Notes: generated by a model from the sequence alone, not told the origin. A DNA stretch of 47,745 nt from CAYQTO01 sp964420455 (GCA_964420455.1 CAYQTO010000009.1:1-47745); one strand, 5' to 3'; shown: positions 17,627 to 27,068, counted from the stretch's first letter. A program made the numbers and translations.

Positions 17627-18574
17627 TCAGGTGGGGGCGGATTCGGAAACGCGGCCGCGGAAGAAGTCCATGGTCTTCGCGATACCTTCTTCGAGCTGAA
17701 CTTGCGGTTCCCAGCCGAGGACCTCACGGGCGCGGCTGATATCAGGCTTGCGCTGCTTGGGGTCGTCTACGGGGAGGGGCTCGTAGATGATTTCGCTGCT
17801 GCTGCCGCTGAGGCGCTGGATCGTTTCGGCAAACTCGCGGATGGTCATCTCGCGGGGATTTCCGATGTTCATGGGCTGCTGGTACTCGGAGAAGAGGAGC
17901 CGGAGGATCCCCTCGATGAGGTCGGTGACGAAGCAGAAGCTGCGGGTCTGGCTGCCATCGCCATAGACGGTGATGGGCTTTCCCTGGAGGGCCTGGTTGA
18001 TGAAGTTGGGGACGACGCGGCCGTCGTGAAGGCGCATGCGGGGGCCGTAGGTGTTAAAGATACGGACGATGCGGGTCTCGAGTCCATGGAAGCGGTGGTA
18101 GGCCATGACCATGGCCTCGGCGAAGCGCTTGGCCTCGTCATAGACGCCGCGGGGGCCGATGGGGTTCACGTTGCCCCAGTAGTCTTCCGTCTGGGGATGG
18201 ACGAGGGGGTCGCCGTAGATCTCGCTGGTGGAGGCGAGAAGGAAGCGGGCGCCCTTTTCCTTGGCGAGGCCGAGGGCCTTGTGGGTGCCGAGGGAGCCGA
18301 CCTTGAGGGTGGGGATCGGGCGCTCGAGGTAGTCGACCGGGCTGGCCGGCGAGGCAAAGTGGAGAACGTAGTCGACAGGGCCCTCGACGTAGAGGTAGTT
18401 GGTCACGTCCTGTTTGATGAAGAGGAAGCGGTCGTCGCGGATCTGCTGAATGTTGGCGACGGCGCCGGTGGAAAGGTTGTCGAGACAGATCACGTCGTGG
18501 CCGCGGTCGAGGAGCGACTCGCAGAGGTGGCTGCCGAGGAATCCGGCGCCGCCGGTGACTACGCTTCTGGGCAT
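17627..18574 (-). CDS. UDP-glucuronate decarboxylase (UDP-xylose synthase)
   Basis: A 315-residue extended short-chain dehydrogenase. It has the NAD motif VVTGGAGFLGSHLCESLL, FASPASPVDYLERPI, LASTSEIYGDP and the catalytic GPRGVYDEAKRFAE, which is the typical signature of UDP-glucuronate decarboxylase (UXS). It would make UDP-xylose from UDP-glucuronate for glycan synthesis. Downstream RIFNTYGPRM and GSQTRSFCFVTDLIEG confirm it. The ATG at 18574 begins the Rossmann motif exactly; the long frame upstream of it is a shadow of the helicase. Confidence 0.93.
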   Translation of the reverse strand: MPRSVVTGGAGFLGSHLCESLLDRGHDVICLDNLSTGAVANIQQIRDDRFLFIKQDVTNYLYVEGPVDYVLHFASPASPVDYLERPIPTLKVGSLGTHKALGLAKEKGARFLLASTSEIYGDPLVHPQTEDYWGNVNPIGPRGVYDEAKRFAEAMVMAYHRFHGLETRIVRIFNTYGPRMRLHDGRVVPNFINQALQGKPITVYGDGSQTRSFCFVTDLIEGILRLLFSEYQQPMNIGNPREMTIREFAETIQRLSGSSSEIIYEPLPVDDPKQRKPDISRAREVLGWEPQVQLEEGIAKTMDFFRGRVSESAPT

Positions 18575-18907
18575 GGAGGTGGATCCGTCCTGGAAAATTT
18601 GAGGCGACGAGCCTGGCCGACGCGCCCGGAGAGTCTGGAGGTCGGCGCACGTGGGCGAGAAAAAACTGGACGGGTGGGAGAGGGCGCCACGGGAAAGTGC
18701 CCTGCGGGGGCAAAGCGGATGGGGGAAATGGGGGGCGCGGCCCCGCGGCGGGAAGCCGGAGGCTTCCACAACGCGAAGGTTTGCACTTGAGTCATCCGAA
18801 TCCCTTTGATTTCTTGTCTGATGGGGGTCGTGACCCACGGGCACGATGGCCCTGCCGTCCCGCTGGCCACCTTTGAATGTGGACAATTTAACTCCGCGCG
18901 AGTGCTG
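18575..18907. other. 333-nt divergent non-coding region with GC hairpins
   Basis: Between the UDP-xylose synthase and XPB helicase starts. It holds a perfect 7-bp hairpin (GGAAGCC at 18751-18757, loop GGA, GGCTTCC at 18761-18767), a shorter GGGGC/GCCCC stem about 18733-18745, and GGGTC/GACCC at 18825-18836. It should carry promoters for both genes, but I see no clear -35/-10 pair. Long open frames cross it on the minus strand; they are GC-driven. Confidence 0.5.
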
Positions 18908-20719
18908 ATGAACGGATTCAATCCCGATAACCCGATGATCGTGCAGACCGACATGACGGTGCTGCTCGAGACCAATAACCGGAAGTATCTTGAGGCGCGT
19001 GACGCCCTCGCCCGGTTTGCGGAACTCGAGAAAAGCCCCGACTACATGCACACCTATCGGATCACGCCGTTGAGCCTGTGGAACGCGGCCTCGAGCGGGA
19101 TGACGGTGGAGGAAATCCGCGAGGCGCTGCTGGCGTTTGCGAAGTATCCGGTGCCGGAGAACGTGCTGGTCAGCGTGGAGGACCAGGCGGGTCGGTACGG
19201 CAAGCTGAAGCTCGTGAAGGAAGACGGCCAGCTGCTGCTTGTCGGACCGGACAAGCCGACGATGGTCCAGATCGCCCGCTTCAAAACGGTAAAGCCCTTC
19301 CTGAAGGAGCAGGTGGACGACCTTCGCTGGGAGGTGGAGGAAGCGAACCGGGGCGCGCTGAAGCAGGCGCTGATCAAGGTCGAGTTTCCGGTCGAGGATC
19401 TGGCCGGCTACACTGACGGCGCACCGCTGGACATCACCCTGCGGGAGGAAACCCTTTCCGGCCGTGACTTCGGCCTGCGCACCTACCAGCAGGACGCCGC
19501 GGAAATCTTCCACGCGGCGGGCGGGGCCCGCGGCGGCAGCGGGGTCCTTGTCCTCCCTTGTGGCGCGGGCAAGACCGTCATCGGCATCGGCGTCATGTCC
19601 AAGGTCCGCCAGCGGACGCTGATCCTCACGACCAACATCACCGCCCTGCGCCAATGGAAGGCCGAACTTCTCGACAAAACCAACCTGACGGCGGACCAGG
19701 TCGGCGAGTACTCGGGCGAGATCAAGGAGATCCGCCCGGTCACCGTCACCACCTACCAGCTCATGACCTTCCGGAAGAAGAAGACCGACGAGTTCCCCCA
19801 CATGGAAATCTTCAACGCGGAGAATTGGGGTCTGATCGTCTATGACGAGGTGCACATGTTGCCGGCGCCGGTGTTCCGGACGGTGGCGAACATCCAGGCA
19901 CGGCGGCGGCTGGGGCTGACGGCGACGCTGGTTCGCGAGGACGGACTCGAGGACGACGTGTTCTCGCTGATCGGCCCCAAGAAGTTCGACGTGCCGTGGA
20001 AGTCCCTCGAGCAGCAGGGCTGGATTGCGAAGGCCAACTGCATCGAGATTCGCGTGCCGCTCCCCCAGGGAATGCGGATGGAGTACGCGACCGCGGACCA
20101 GCGCGACCAGTTTCGCATGGCGTCCGAGAACCCGATGAAGATGGCCGTGATCGACCGGCTGATCCGCGACCATGCGGACGAGAGCATCCTGATCATCGGC
20201 CAGTACCTTTCCCAGCTCGAGCTGCTGCGCGAGGAGTTCGACGCCCCGATTATCACCGGCAAGACGCCCAACAAGGAACGGGAGGCGATCTACCAGGCGT
20301 TTCGCGAGCGGCGGAACCGCATCATCATCGTGAGCAAGGTGGCGAACTTCGCGATCGACCTTCCGGACGCGGGGGTGGCGATCCAGGTGAGCGGGACCTT
20401 CGGCTCGCGGCAGGAGGAGGCCCAGCGGCTCGGCCGTGTGCTGCGGCCCAAGTCGGACCGCGACGCCAACACAGCCCACTTCTACTCGCTCACCTCGCGC
20501 GACACGGTGGAGCAGGACTTTGCCAACAAGCGCCAGCGATTCCTCACCGAGCAGGGGTACGCCTACACAATCGAGTTCGAGGAAACGACCGAGGCGATGG
20601 AGAAGCGGGCAGTCGAGGTTTGGGAACGGCTGAGCGCGCTAAGGGAACGGACGGAGGAAGAGGACGACGTTGCCGAAGCGGCCGGTCCCGATCCCGCCCA
20701 GCAGGCCTCGCCCAAGTAG
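18908..20719 (+). CDS. XPB-type SF2 DNA helicase
   Basis: About 603 residues. It is an XPB/Ssl2 homologue: N-terminal damage-recognition-like region (to about 170), Walker A LPCGAGKTVIG (219-223), DEVH box VYDEVHML (313-316), TATLVREDG carrying the RED motif (343-345) specific to XPB, then HD2 with VSGTFGSRQEEAQRLGRVLRPK. It unwinds DNA 3' to 5'; bacterial members are known from Mycobacterium. The ATG at 18908 gives a normal N-terminus; an in-frame extension to 18806 is possible. It is followed at 43 nt by its likely partner, with RNase PH beyond. Confidence 0.92.
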   Translation: MNGFNPDNPMIVQTDMTVLLETNNRKYLEARDALARFAELEKSPDYMHTYRITPLSLWNAASSGMTVEEIREALLAFAKYPVPENVLVSVEDQAGRYGKLKLVKEDGQLLLVGPDKPTMVQIARFKTVKPFLKEQVDDLRWEVEEANRGALKQALIKVEFPVEDLAGYTDGAPLDITLREETLSGRDFGLRTYQQDAAEIFHAAGGARGGSGVLVLPCGAGKTVIGIGVMSKVRQRTLILTTNITALRQWKAELLDKTNLTADQVGEYSGEIKEIRPVTVTTYQLMTFRKKKTDEFPHMEIFNAENWGLIVYDEVHMLPAPVFRTVANIQARRRLGLTATLVREDGLEDDVFSLIGPKKFDVPWKSLEQQGWIAKANCIEIRVPLPQGMRMEYATADQRDQFRMASENPMKMAVIDRLIRDHADESILIIGQYLSQLELLREEFDAPIITGKTPNKEREAIYQAFRERRNRIIIVSKVANFAIDLPDAGVAIQVSGTFGSRQEEAQRLGRVLRPKSDRDANTAHFYSLTSRDTVEQDFANKRQRFLTEQGYAYTIEFEETTEAMEKRAVEVWERLSALRERTEEEDDVAEAAGPDPAQQASPK

Positions 20720-20762
20720 CAGGCGCCCCCATGCGGAAAGACCCTTCGGGAAACGACCCCAC

Positions 20763-23531
20763 ATGAAGCTCAAGAGCATCCTCAAGGTGCAGTCGGTCGA
20801 GACCCTCAAGAGCATTGAGGACTACTGGGGGATTTCGCCTGCACGGTTCCCCGCCGACGCGGACGACGAACTCAAGCGCGAGATCCTCATCGGCAACCTG
20901 TATCAGCGGCTCCAGAACCCGTCGCTCTGGAAGAAGGTTCTTGATCGGCTGACGCGGGAGGAGCGCGACCTGGTGTCGTTCCTTGCGATCCACGGCGGCG
21001 ACCTCGAACGGTCCGAGGTCGCCCGGCGCTTCTTCGATGGCGACGATCTCAAGCTCGAGCAGGCGGTCTCGGTTCTCGCGGAACGCGGCATCGTCTTCTT
21101 CGACGAAGTGCCCGACATCGCCGAGGACCTGGTCCTGGTCGGCATTCCCGAACCCTTCCTTCGCTACATCGAGCTGCCTTCCTACTGGGAGGGCTACCTT
21201 GGCTACTTCCTGAAGGAAAAGAGCAACAACGAGCTGAAGCACATCGCGACGCAGGGGCTTCGCGTGGCGCCGGAAAGCGCCAACAAGAACTACCTGATCT
21301 GGCTCATTCGCAAGAACCTGCTGGATCCAAAGTTCCTCCGCCGCTACCTTGAGCGTCTTCCCCCCGGCGCCCAGCCGGTTCTCGACCTGATCATCGAGCG
21401 CAAGGGCATCTGCGTCTATCGCGACCTCCTCGAGCTCAATGTCCAGAAGCGCTACGACCACTCGCGGGGCGATGCCATCCACTGGCTCCTCAACAGCTCC
21501 GGCCTGCTCTTTACCGCCATTCCCGGAGGCAACAAGTACAACAACCTCCTCATGGTGCCGCGCGACATCTCCTACATTATCGGCAACCATTTCCAGCCGG
21601 ACGAGCGCGTGTTCCAGGAGCTCGACGTGGTTACCCTGGTGGAGAAGGAAAACGCGCCGACGATCATCCTCGACAATAGCAACACGCTGCTGCGCGACCT
21701 GGTGGTGTTCTGCAACTTCGTCGATCGTTACCCGGTAAAGGTCCTGGCCACCGGCGGAATCGGGAAGAACGACCTCAAGAAGGTTCTGCCAAGGCTGAGC
21801 CGTCTGAAGTCGCTCAAGTACGCAGAGTTCCTTTCCCTGTTCGCGATCCAGAAGAAGTTCCTTGTTTCGACGGGCGATTCCTATCGTGTGGCCAACAGCT
21901 TCCTGCGCTGGCTCGAGGACGCGAGGACGGCCTACACGGAACTGCTGACCTGGTGGCTGAAGTCGGCGGATTGGAACGAGGAGTTCATCGAGGGGAACAC
22001 GGTGCACATCGAGCCGCGCCCGCCGGGGCTCGTGTCGATCGCGTCCTTCCGGCGGGTCGTGATCGAGGCGCTCGCGGAAATGCCGCGGGACCGGTGGCTG
22101 GTGTTCTCGGCGTTCCTGGGCGAGGTCCTTCCCCGCATCGAGCAGGAGATTCCCGGCCGCGGCGAGCCGCTCCAATACGACAAGCACACGCGGGCGAACG
22201 CCCTGGTCGTGGAGTCGATCGTCGCCGAATGTCTCCACTGGCTCGGGATGGTCGCCATCGGGCTGAAGAACGAGAAGGACGCCGAGGCGATCGGCATGCG
22301 CCAGGGTGACGGGAAAAAGATGAAGGCCCGGGGCGGAAGCCGGGGGCGGCCCCGCAAACAGCACGAGGTGTCCTTCACCTTTCGCATCACCGAGCTTGGG
22401 CGCTTTGTCCTCAACCGCCCCGCCGACCAGTGGACCTCCGCACTGAGCCCCCTCGACGAAAATATTGTCACCCCCATGCAGTTCGACATCGACCACTTCA
22501 TCATCCAGCCCACGCACGAGGTGATGGTGCCGCCGGACCTCCAGCTGCGCACGTTCTACCACCTGAACGAGATCTCCGACATCCGCTCGATCGATGTGAT
22601 GTCGATCCTGGCGATCACCCGGGAGAGCATCCGCGAGGGGTTGGACCACGGCCTGAGGGGCGAGGAAATCCTCGACTTCCTCCGCAAGAAATCCCGCACC
22701 CCGGTCCCCGCCTCCCTGGACCAGTTGGTCAAGGAATGCGCCGACAAGCACGGCGAGGTGAACATGGGCTTCGCCGGAGGATATATCGTTATAGACGACG
22801 AGATCCTCCTCGAGCAGATCCGCATCAATCGTCGCATCAGCCCCCACATCAAGGACATCATCGACAACCGGCTGGTGCTGCTGAACATGGACGTGGACGT
22901 GAAGCGGCTGGCGCGAGAACTCCAGAAGATCGGATTCATGCCCCGCCTCGGCAGCGAGCATGTCTACATGAAGGAAGACGACATGTACCAACTTTCGCTG
23001 ACGCGGGAGGACATGTACACGCTGATCGCGGCGGTGCGGTTTGCCTCGCAGGTGCGCGACGGGAAGGGCACGGCGGTGTCGGAGGAACGGCTGATGCCGT
23101 TGCTGGAGCGGCTGAAGCCCGACCCCCGAACCTTCGCGATGCTCGACGACCTGGCGGAACCGCTCGTGAAGACGTGGGCAAGGGCACAGGAAAACGCGAC
23201 CGCCGAGAAGATCACGAGGCTCGAGGAGCACTACAAGGGGCAACTGACGCAGATCGTCTCGACCGCGGTGCCCCGGGGGCCGAGCAAGCACCAGTTCCAT
23301 GGCCCGAACCCCGCGGAGGAAACCGACGACATCGAGAACCTGCTCGAGTTCGCCGTGGAGCATGAGTTTGAGGTGGAGATCCTGTATATAACGCGGACCC
23401 GCGAGGAGGTCAGCGAGACAGTCCTGCCGGAGCGGGTGGAGCGCGACAAGCTCCTCGCCCGCAGTGAATCCAAGAACCACGACCTTGCAGCGTACAAGAT
23501 CGACCGGATCATCCGGGCGAAGCTCCTGTGA
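20763..23531 (+). CDS. XPB-associated protein with Helicase_C_3 domain
   Basis: About 922 residues, all-helical N-terminal half. A middle region near 575-700 (FDIDHFIIQPTHEVMVPPDL, HLNEISDIRSIDVMSILAIT, YIVIDDEILLEQI) matches the Helicase_C_3 domain seen in the protein next to XPB in actinobacteria. The last 60 residues (LLEFAVEHEFEVEILYITRT through AAYKIDRIIRAKLL) look like a WYL-type beta module. It has no ATPase motif. Its position just after XPB suggests a partner comparable to Bax1 or Rv0862c, but the family function is not known. Its ATG at 20763 starts an unbroken frame. Low-complexity RGGSRGRPRK lies near 520-530. Confidence 0.85.
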   Translation: MKLKSILKVQSVETLKSIEDYWGISPARFPADADDELKREILIGNLYQRLQNPSLWKKVLDRLTREERDLVSFLAIHGGDLERSEVARRFFDGDDLKLEQAVSVLAERGIVFFDEVPDIAEDLVLVGIPEPFLRYIELPSYWEGYLGYFLKEKSNNELKHIATQGLRVAPESANKNYLIWLIRKNLLDPKFLRRYLERLPPGAQPVLDLIIERKGICVYRDLLELNVQKRYDHSRGDAIHWLLNSSGLLFTAIPGGNKYNNLLMVPRDISYIIGNHFQPDERVFQELDVVTLVEKENAPTIILDNSNTLLRDLVVFCNFVDRYPVKVLATGGIGKNDLKKVLPRLSRLKSLKYAEFLSLFAIQKKFLVSTGDSYRVANSFLRWLEDARTAYTELLTWWLKSADWNEEFIEGNTVHIEPRPPGLVSIASFRRVVIEALAEMPRDRWLVFSAFLGEVLPRIEQEIPGRGEPLQYDKHTRANALVVESIVAECLHWLGMVAIGLKNEKDAEAIGMRQGDGKKMKARGGSRGRPRKQHEVSFTFRITELGRFVLNRPADQWTSALSPLDENIVTPMQFDIDHFIIQPTHEVMVPPDLQLRTFYHLNEISDIRSIDVMSILAITRESIREGLDHGLRGEEILDFLRKKSRTPVPASLDQLVKECADKHGEVNMGFAGGYIVIDDEILLEQIRINRRISPHIKDIIDNRLVLLNMDVDVKRLARELQKIGFMPRLGSEHVYMKEDDMYQLSLTREDMYTLIAAVRFASQVRDGKGTAVSEERLMPLLERLKPDPRTFAMLDDLAEPLVKTWARAQENATAEKITRLEEHYKGQLTQIVSTAVPRGPSKHQFHGPNPAEETDDIENLLEFAVEHEFEVEILYITRTREEVSETVLPERVERDKLLARSESKNHDLAAYKIDRIIRAKLL

Positions 23532-23545
23532 CCAAAGGGAAACCC

Positions 23546-24283
23546 ATGCGTATAGACGGACGTCAGCCCGGCGAGATCCGCGAGGTGCGGATCCTTCCGA
23601 ATTACCTGCGCTTTGCGGAGGGAAGTGCCCTGATCGAGTGGGGGAAGAACCGAATCCTGTGCGCGGCAACGGTGGAGCAGCGGGTGCCGCCGCACCTGAT
23701 TGGGTCGGGCCAGGGCTGGGTCACCGCCGAGTACGCCATGCTTCCCCGAAGCGCCAGGACCCGCATCCAGCGCGATGGCGCCCGCGGCAAGCCCAACAGC
23801 CGCGCCATCGAAATCCAGCGCCTGATCGGCCGCTCGCTCCGGGCGATCACCGACATGAAAGCCTTCGGCGAACGCACCGTGCTGATCGACTGCGACGTGA
23901 TCGAGTCGGACGGAGGCACGCGGACGGCATCGATCACCGGGGCCTATGTCGCGCTGGCCCTCGCGATCGAGCGCCTCCGCGTCCAGCAGGCGGTCGGCCG
24001 CGAAGCCACCATCCTCCGCGACCATGTCGCCGCCGTGAGCGTCGGCATCGTCGAGGGCAAGCCGGTCCTCGACCTCAACTACCTCGAGGACTCCTCCGCC
24101 CAGACCGACATGAATGTGGTGATGACCGGCGGTGGGGACTTCGTGGAAATCCAGGGAACGGCGGAGCAGCGGCCCTTCAGCGAAGCGGAGTTTCAGGCGA
24201 TGGCGGGGCTGGCGCGCAGGGGCATCGAACAACTCGTGGAAGTCCAGCGGGCGGCCATCGCCAGCGGGATGGAAGCGCTGTGA
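23546..24283 (+). CDS. rph: Ribonuclease PH
   Basis: A 245-residue phosphorolytic 3'-5' exoribonuclease that trims tRNA 3' ends. The family signature is clear: RIDGRQPGEIREVRI, EGSALIEWGKNRILCAATVE, VTAEYAMLPRSARTR, AIEIQRLIGRSLRAITD, IDCDVIESDGGTRTASITGAYVA and DSSAQTDMNVVMTGGG. I prefer ATG 23546, which has AAAGGG six nt before it; a GTG at 23528 would overlap the previous stop (GTGA). The GTATAGAC word begins at the second codon (ATG CGT ATA GAC). Its stop overlaps the next GTG start. Confidence 0.95.
   Translation: MRIDGRQPGEIREVRILPNYLRFAEGSALIEWGKNRILCAATVEQRVPPHLIGSGQGWVTAEYAMLPRSARTRIQRDGARGKPNSRAIEIQRLIGRSLRAITDMKAFGERTVLIDCDVIESDGGTRTASITGAYVALALAIERLRVQQAVGREATILRDHVAAVSVGIVEGKPVLDLNYLEDSSAQTDMNVVMTGGGDFVEIQGTAEQRPFSEAEFQAMAGLARRGIEQLVEVQRAAIASGMEAL
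23550..23557 (+). repeat. GTATAGAC word, copy 6
   Basis: Flanks C/G. Begins in codon 2 of RNase PH; Arg-Ile-Asp. Confidence 0.9.
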
Positions 24284-25152
24284 GGATTGCCTTTCTTGGG
24301 CTGGGCGTCATGGGCGCACCCATGGCCGGGCACCTGAGGGAGCGGTTTGGGGGCTTGGCCGTGTGGAACCGGACGGCCAGGAAGGCCGATGGCGTGGTGG
24401 AGGCGGGCGCCACCCTGGCGGACTCCCCCGCCGCCGCCGCGGACGAGGCCGACCTGGTGTGCCTTTGCGTGGCGGACACGCCGGACGTGGAGGCGGTCGT
24501 CTTTGGAGAGCAGGGCGTCCATCAATCCATTAAGAAAGGCGCGGTAATCATCGACTTCAGCACGATTTCGGCGATTGCGACGGAAGAGTTTGCGCGGCGC
24601 ATTGAGCAAAGGGGCGCGGCATGGCTCGATGCGCCGATAAGCGGAGGCGACGTGGGCGCGCGGAAGGGCACGCTCACGATCATGGTCGGCGGCCCGCGCG
24701 AAACCTTCGATGCCTGCCTCCCGGTTTTTGAAACAGTGGGAAAGACCATCCGCCACATGGGCCCGGTCGGCAGCGGCCAGAGGACCAAGATGGCCAACCA
24801 GATTGCCGTCTGCGGGACGCTGGCGGCGATGGCCGAGGCGATGAACTTCGCGCGGGAGTCGGGGATGGACGTGGCCGCGGTGCTCGAGGTGATCTCGAGT
24901 GGCGCCGCGGGAAGCTGGACGCTGGAGAACTACGGGCCGCGTGTGCTCGCGGGCGACTTTGACCCCGGGTTTGCCGTCCGGCTGATGGCGAAGGACCTGC
25001 GGCTGGTGACCGAGGCGCTCGAGGGCAAGGAGGCGGACTACGAGACGGTGCGGCGCTTCGCGGCCCTTTTCGCGGCCATGACGGAACGGGGCGATGGCGG
25101 GCGCGGCATTCACGCGGTGGTCCGCGAACTCGGCTGGGAGGACGGCCGCTAG
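24280..25152 (+). CDS. 3-hydroxyisobutyrate dehydrogenase family oxidoreductase
   Basis: A 290-residue NAD(P)-dependent beta-hydroxyacid dehydrogenase. The nucleotide fold starts RIAFLGLGVMGAPMAGHL (GxGxxG). The substrate loop is WLDAPISGGDVGARKGTL, and the catalytic lysine is in GSGQRTKMANQ. Relatives use 3-hydroxyisobutyrate, tartronate semialdehyde or glyoxylate; the substrate cannot be told. The GTG start overlaps the RNase PH TGA (GTGA), and the sequence before it in the same frame is that gene's shadow. Its stop shares a CTAG with the convergent MetG gene. Confidence 0.92.
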   Translation: MRIAFLGLGVMGAPMAGHLRERFGGLAVWNRTARKADGVVEAGATLADSPAAAADEADLVCLCVADTPDVEAVVFGEQGVHQSIKKGAVIIDFSTISAIATEEFARRIEQRGAAWLDAPISGGDVGARKGTLTIMVGGPRETFDACLPVFETVGKTIRHMGPVGSGQRTKMANQIAVCGTLAAMAEAMNFARESGMDVAAVLEVISSGAAGSWTLENYGPRVLAGDFDPGFAVRLMAKDLRLVTEALEGKEADYETVRRFAALFAAMTERGDGGRGIHAVVRELGWEDGR

Positions 25153-26918
25153 CGGTTTTCCGCGGGCACCTCGCGGGCGATGACCTCGTCGCGGTCGAGC
25201 TTCTGCACGAGAGGCGTGATCTCGCCGAGCGCCTGGCCAGCCGGCAACGCGACCGGCTCCCAGACTCCCAGGGCCCCCGCGTGATCGTAGCGCAGCACCT
25301 GATGGCGCCCGCGCGAATCCTCGACCCATTCGGTGTATTGACGTCCGAAGAGTTGGCCGGAAAAGCCGAGCATCTCGTGAACGCGCTGGGCGCTGAAGGG
25401 GAGGATCGGCGCCCACAGCGTGTTGAGCCAGGCGATGCACTGGAGGGAGACGGCGGTGATGGTGGCGGCGCGGGTGGTGTCGGTCTTGATCACGGTCCAG
25501 GGGGCCTCGTGGGTGACGTAGCGGTTCACCTCGGTGCTGAGGCGGCGGACCTCCTCGCAGGCGGACCGGAGGCGGACGGCGTCGTAGAGGCGGCCGGCGG
25601 AGGCAAAGCCGTCGCGGACCTGGGCCAGAAGGCGCTCGTCCGCTTCCGTCGTCTTGTCCATGGCGGGGATGCGACCGTCGAAGCGCTTTGCTGCGAAGGG
25701 GATCATCCGGTTCACCAGGTTTCCCCAGGCATCGAGCAGTTCGCCGTTCACGCGGTCGACGAAGTCCTCCCAGGTGAAGTCGCTGTCGCTTGTCTCCGGC
25801 GCCATGGCGGTGAGGGCGTAGCGCCAGGCATCGGGCTGGTAGCGGTCGAGCACGTCGTTGATGCCAATGATGCGGTTGTGGGACTTGCTGAACTTGAGCC
25901 CCTTCATCACGAGATACTCGTTGGCGGGGACGTCGTAGGGGAGATGGAGGCCGCCGTATCCGTGGAGCATGGCGGGCCAGATGATCGTGTGGAAGGGGAT
26001 GTTGTCCTTGCCGATGAAGTAGTAGGTGCGGGCACCGGGAGAGCGCTCCGTATCCCAGAAGCGGCGCCACGCCTCGGGGTCGCCGGTGATCTGCGCCCAC
26101 TCCTTGGTCGCCGCGAGGTAGCCGATCACCGCATCATACCAGACATAGATGCGTTTGGAGTCGTAGCCCTCGAGGGGGATGGTAATGCCCCAGGAGATGT
26201 CGCGGGTGATGGGGCGGCCGCGGAGGTTGCGCTGCTCGAGGGTGCCTCGGGTGAGGTTGATGACGTGGGTGCGCCAGTGGTCCTTGTCGCGGGAGGCCCA
26301 TTCGAGAAGGGGTTCGTTGAGTTGGGCGAGGTCGAGGAAGAAGTGCTCGGTGTCGCGGACCTCGAGGTCGGTGGAGCCGGTGATCTTTGACCGGGGATTC
26401 TTGAGCTCGGTCGCGTCGTAGGTGGATCCGCAGTTGTCGCACTGGTCGCCGCGGGCTTCCTCGTAGCCGCACTTGGGGCAGGTTCCCTCCACGTAGCGGT
26501 CGGGAAGAAAACGGCCCGCCCCGGGGTCGAAGACCTGCTTCTGGGTGTCTTTATAGATATACCCCTTTTCCAGATGGCGGAGGAAAAGGTCGTGGGTCGT
26601 TTCCCAATGGGTGGCGGTGTCCGTGTGGGTAAAGAGGTCGAAGGTGATGCCGAGCTTCTGGTAGCTTTCGAGGAAGCGGGGGTGAAAGCGGTCGACGATC
26701 TCGCCGGGGGTGACGCCTTCGTTCTCGGCGCGGACGGTGATGGGAGTGCCGTGGGTATCGGAGCCGCTGACCATGAGGACTTCGCGCCCGGCCATGCGCT
26801 GATAGCGCGCAAAAATGTCCGGCGGCAGGTAGGCGCCGGCGATGTGGCCGATGTGCTGCTCGCCGTTCGCATAAGGCCAGGCAACACCAAGCAGCAGGGG
26901 CGTGGGAGTGTCACTCAT
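25149..26918 (-). CDS. metG: Methionyl-tRNA synthetase
   Basis: A 589-residue class I synthetase. The signatures are NGEQHIGHIAGAY (HIGH, 22-25) and LKFSKSHNR (KFSKS in place of KMSKS, which is tolerated in this family). The zinc-binding knuckle is CPKC...QCDNC near 145-160. IYVWYDAVIGYLAATK and FIGKDNIPFHTIIWPAML are typical of the MetRS catalytic core. The anticodon-binding helical domain follows; there is no C-terminal EMAP domain, so it is the short form. It is divergent from argS across 150 nt. The ATG at 26918 begins the catalytic domain. Confidence 0.96.
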   Translation of the reverse strand: MSDTPTPLLLGVAWPYANGEQHIGHIAGAYLPPDIFARYQRMAGREVLMVSGSDTHGTPITVRAENEGVTPGEIVDRFHPRFLESYQKLGITFDLFTHTDTATHWETTHDLFLRHLEKGYIYKDTQKQVFDPGAGRFLPDRYVEGTCPKCGYEEARGDQCDNCGSTYDATELKNPRSKITGSTDLEVRDTEHFFLDLAQLNEPLLEWASRDKDHWRTHVINLTRGTLEQRNLRGRPITRDISWGITIPLEGYDSKRIYVWYDAVIGYLAATKEWAQITGDPEAWRRFWDTERSPGARTYYFIGKDNIPFHTIIWPAMLHGYGGLHLPYDVPANEYLVMKGLKFSKSHNRIIGINDVLDRYQPDAWRYALTAMAPETSDSDFTWEDFVDRVNGELLDAWGNLVNRMIPFAAKRFDGRIPAMDKTTEADERLLAQVRDGFASAGRLYDAVRLRSACEEVRRLSTEVNRYVTHEAPWTVIKTDTTRAATITAVSLQCIAWLNTLWAPILPFSAQRVHEMLGFSGQLFGRQYTEWVEDSRGRHQVLRYDHAGALGVWEPVALPAGQALGEITPLVQKLDRDEVIAREVPAENR

Positions 26919-26949
26919 GGGGGGTCGATCCGGAGCGGAGTGGGCGGCG

Positions 26950-26978
26950 CTTCTGGGTGCAGGGCGCAGGACTGTCAA
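26950..26978 (-). promoter_or_regulatory. Possible promoter of metG
   Basis: Minus strand: TTGACA at 26978-26973, 17-nt spacer, then a poor CAGAAG at 26955-26950, about 31 nt before the ATG. Consensus -35 only; listed for the strong TTGACA. Confidence 0.3.
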
Positions 26979-27068
26979 GAGTAGGCTTGCTCCGTTGTGC
27001 CGCCATCGAAAACAACCCGCGCCCGGCCGACCAGCGGCCTCCCGATCCCTTAAGACGACCCAACACGC

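Noticed and set aside
17334..18144. CATAGACG stretches at 17335, 17963 and 18138 as further copies of the word
   Set aside because: They lack the GT/TA start and have one or two mismatches; their number fits the background expectation for ATAGAC (about 9 or 10 in both strands).
18733..18767. GC hairpins ahead of the XPB gene as a terminator
   Set aside because: They lie between divergent genes and are not followed by a U-tract; no transcript would be ended there.
17627..20479. A 950-codon minus frame spanning the helicase gene and the UDP-xylose synthase gene
   Set aside because: Only its last 315 codons (from 18574) encode a recognisable protein; the rest is antisense to XPB.
26547..26560. 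AT-rich TTTATAGATATACC as a promoter inside metG
   Set aside because: Mid-gene, with no -35 and no gene to serve downstream.
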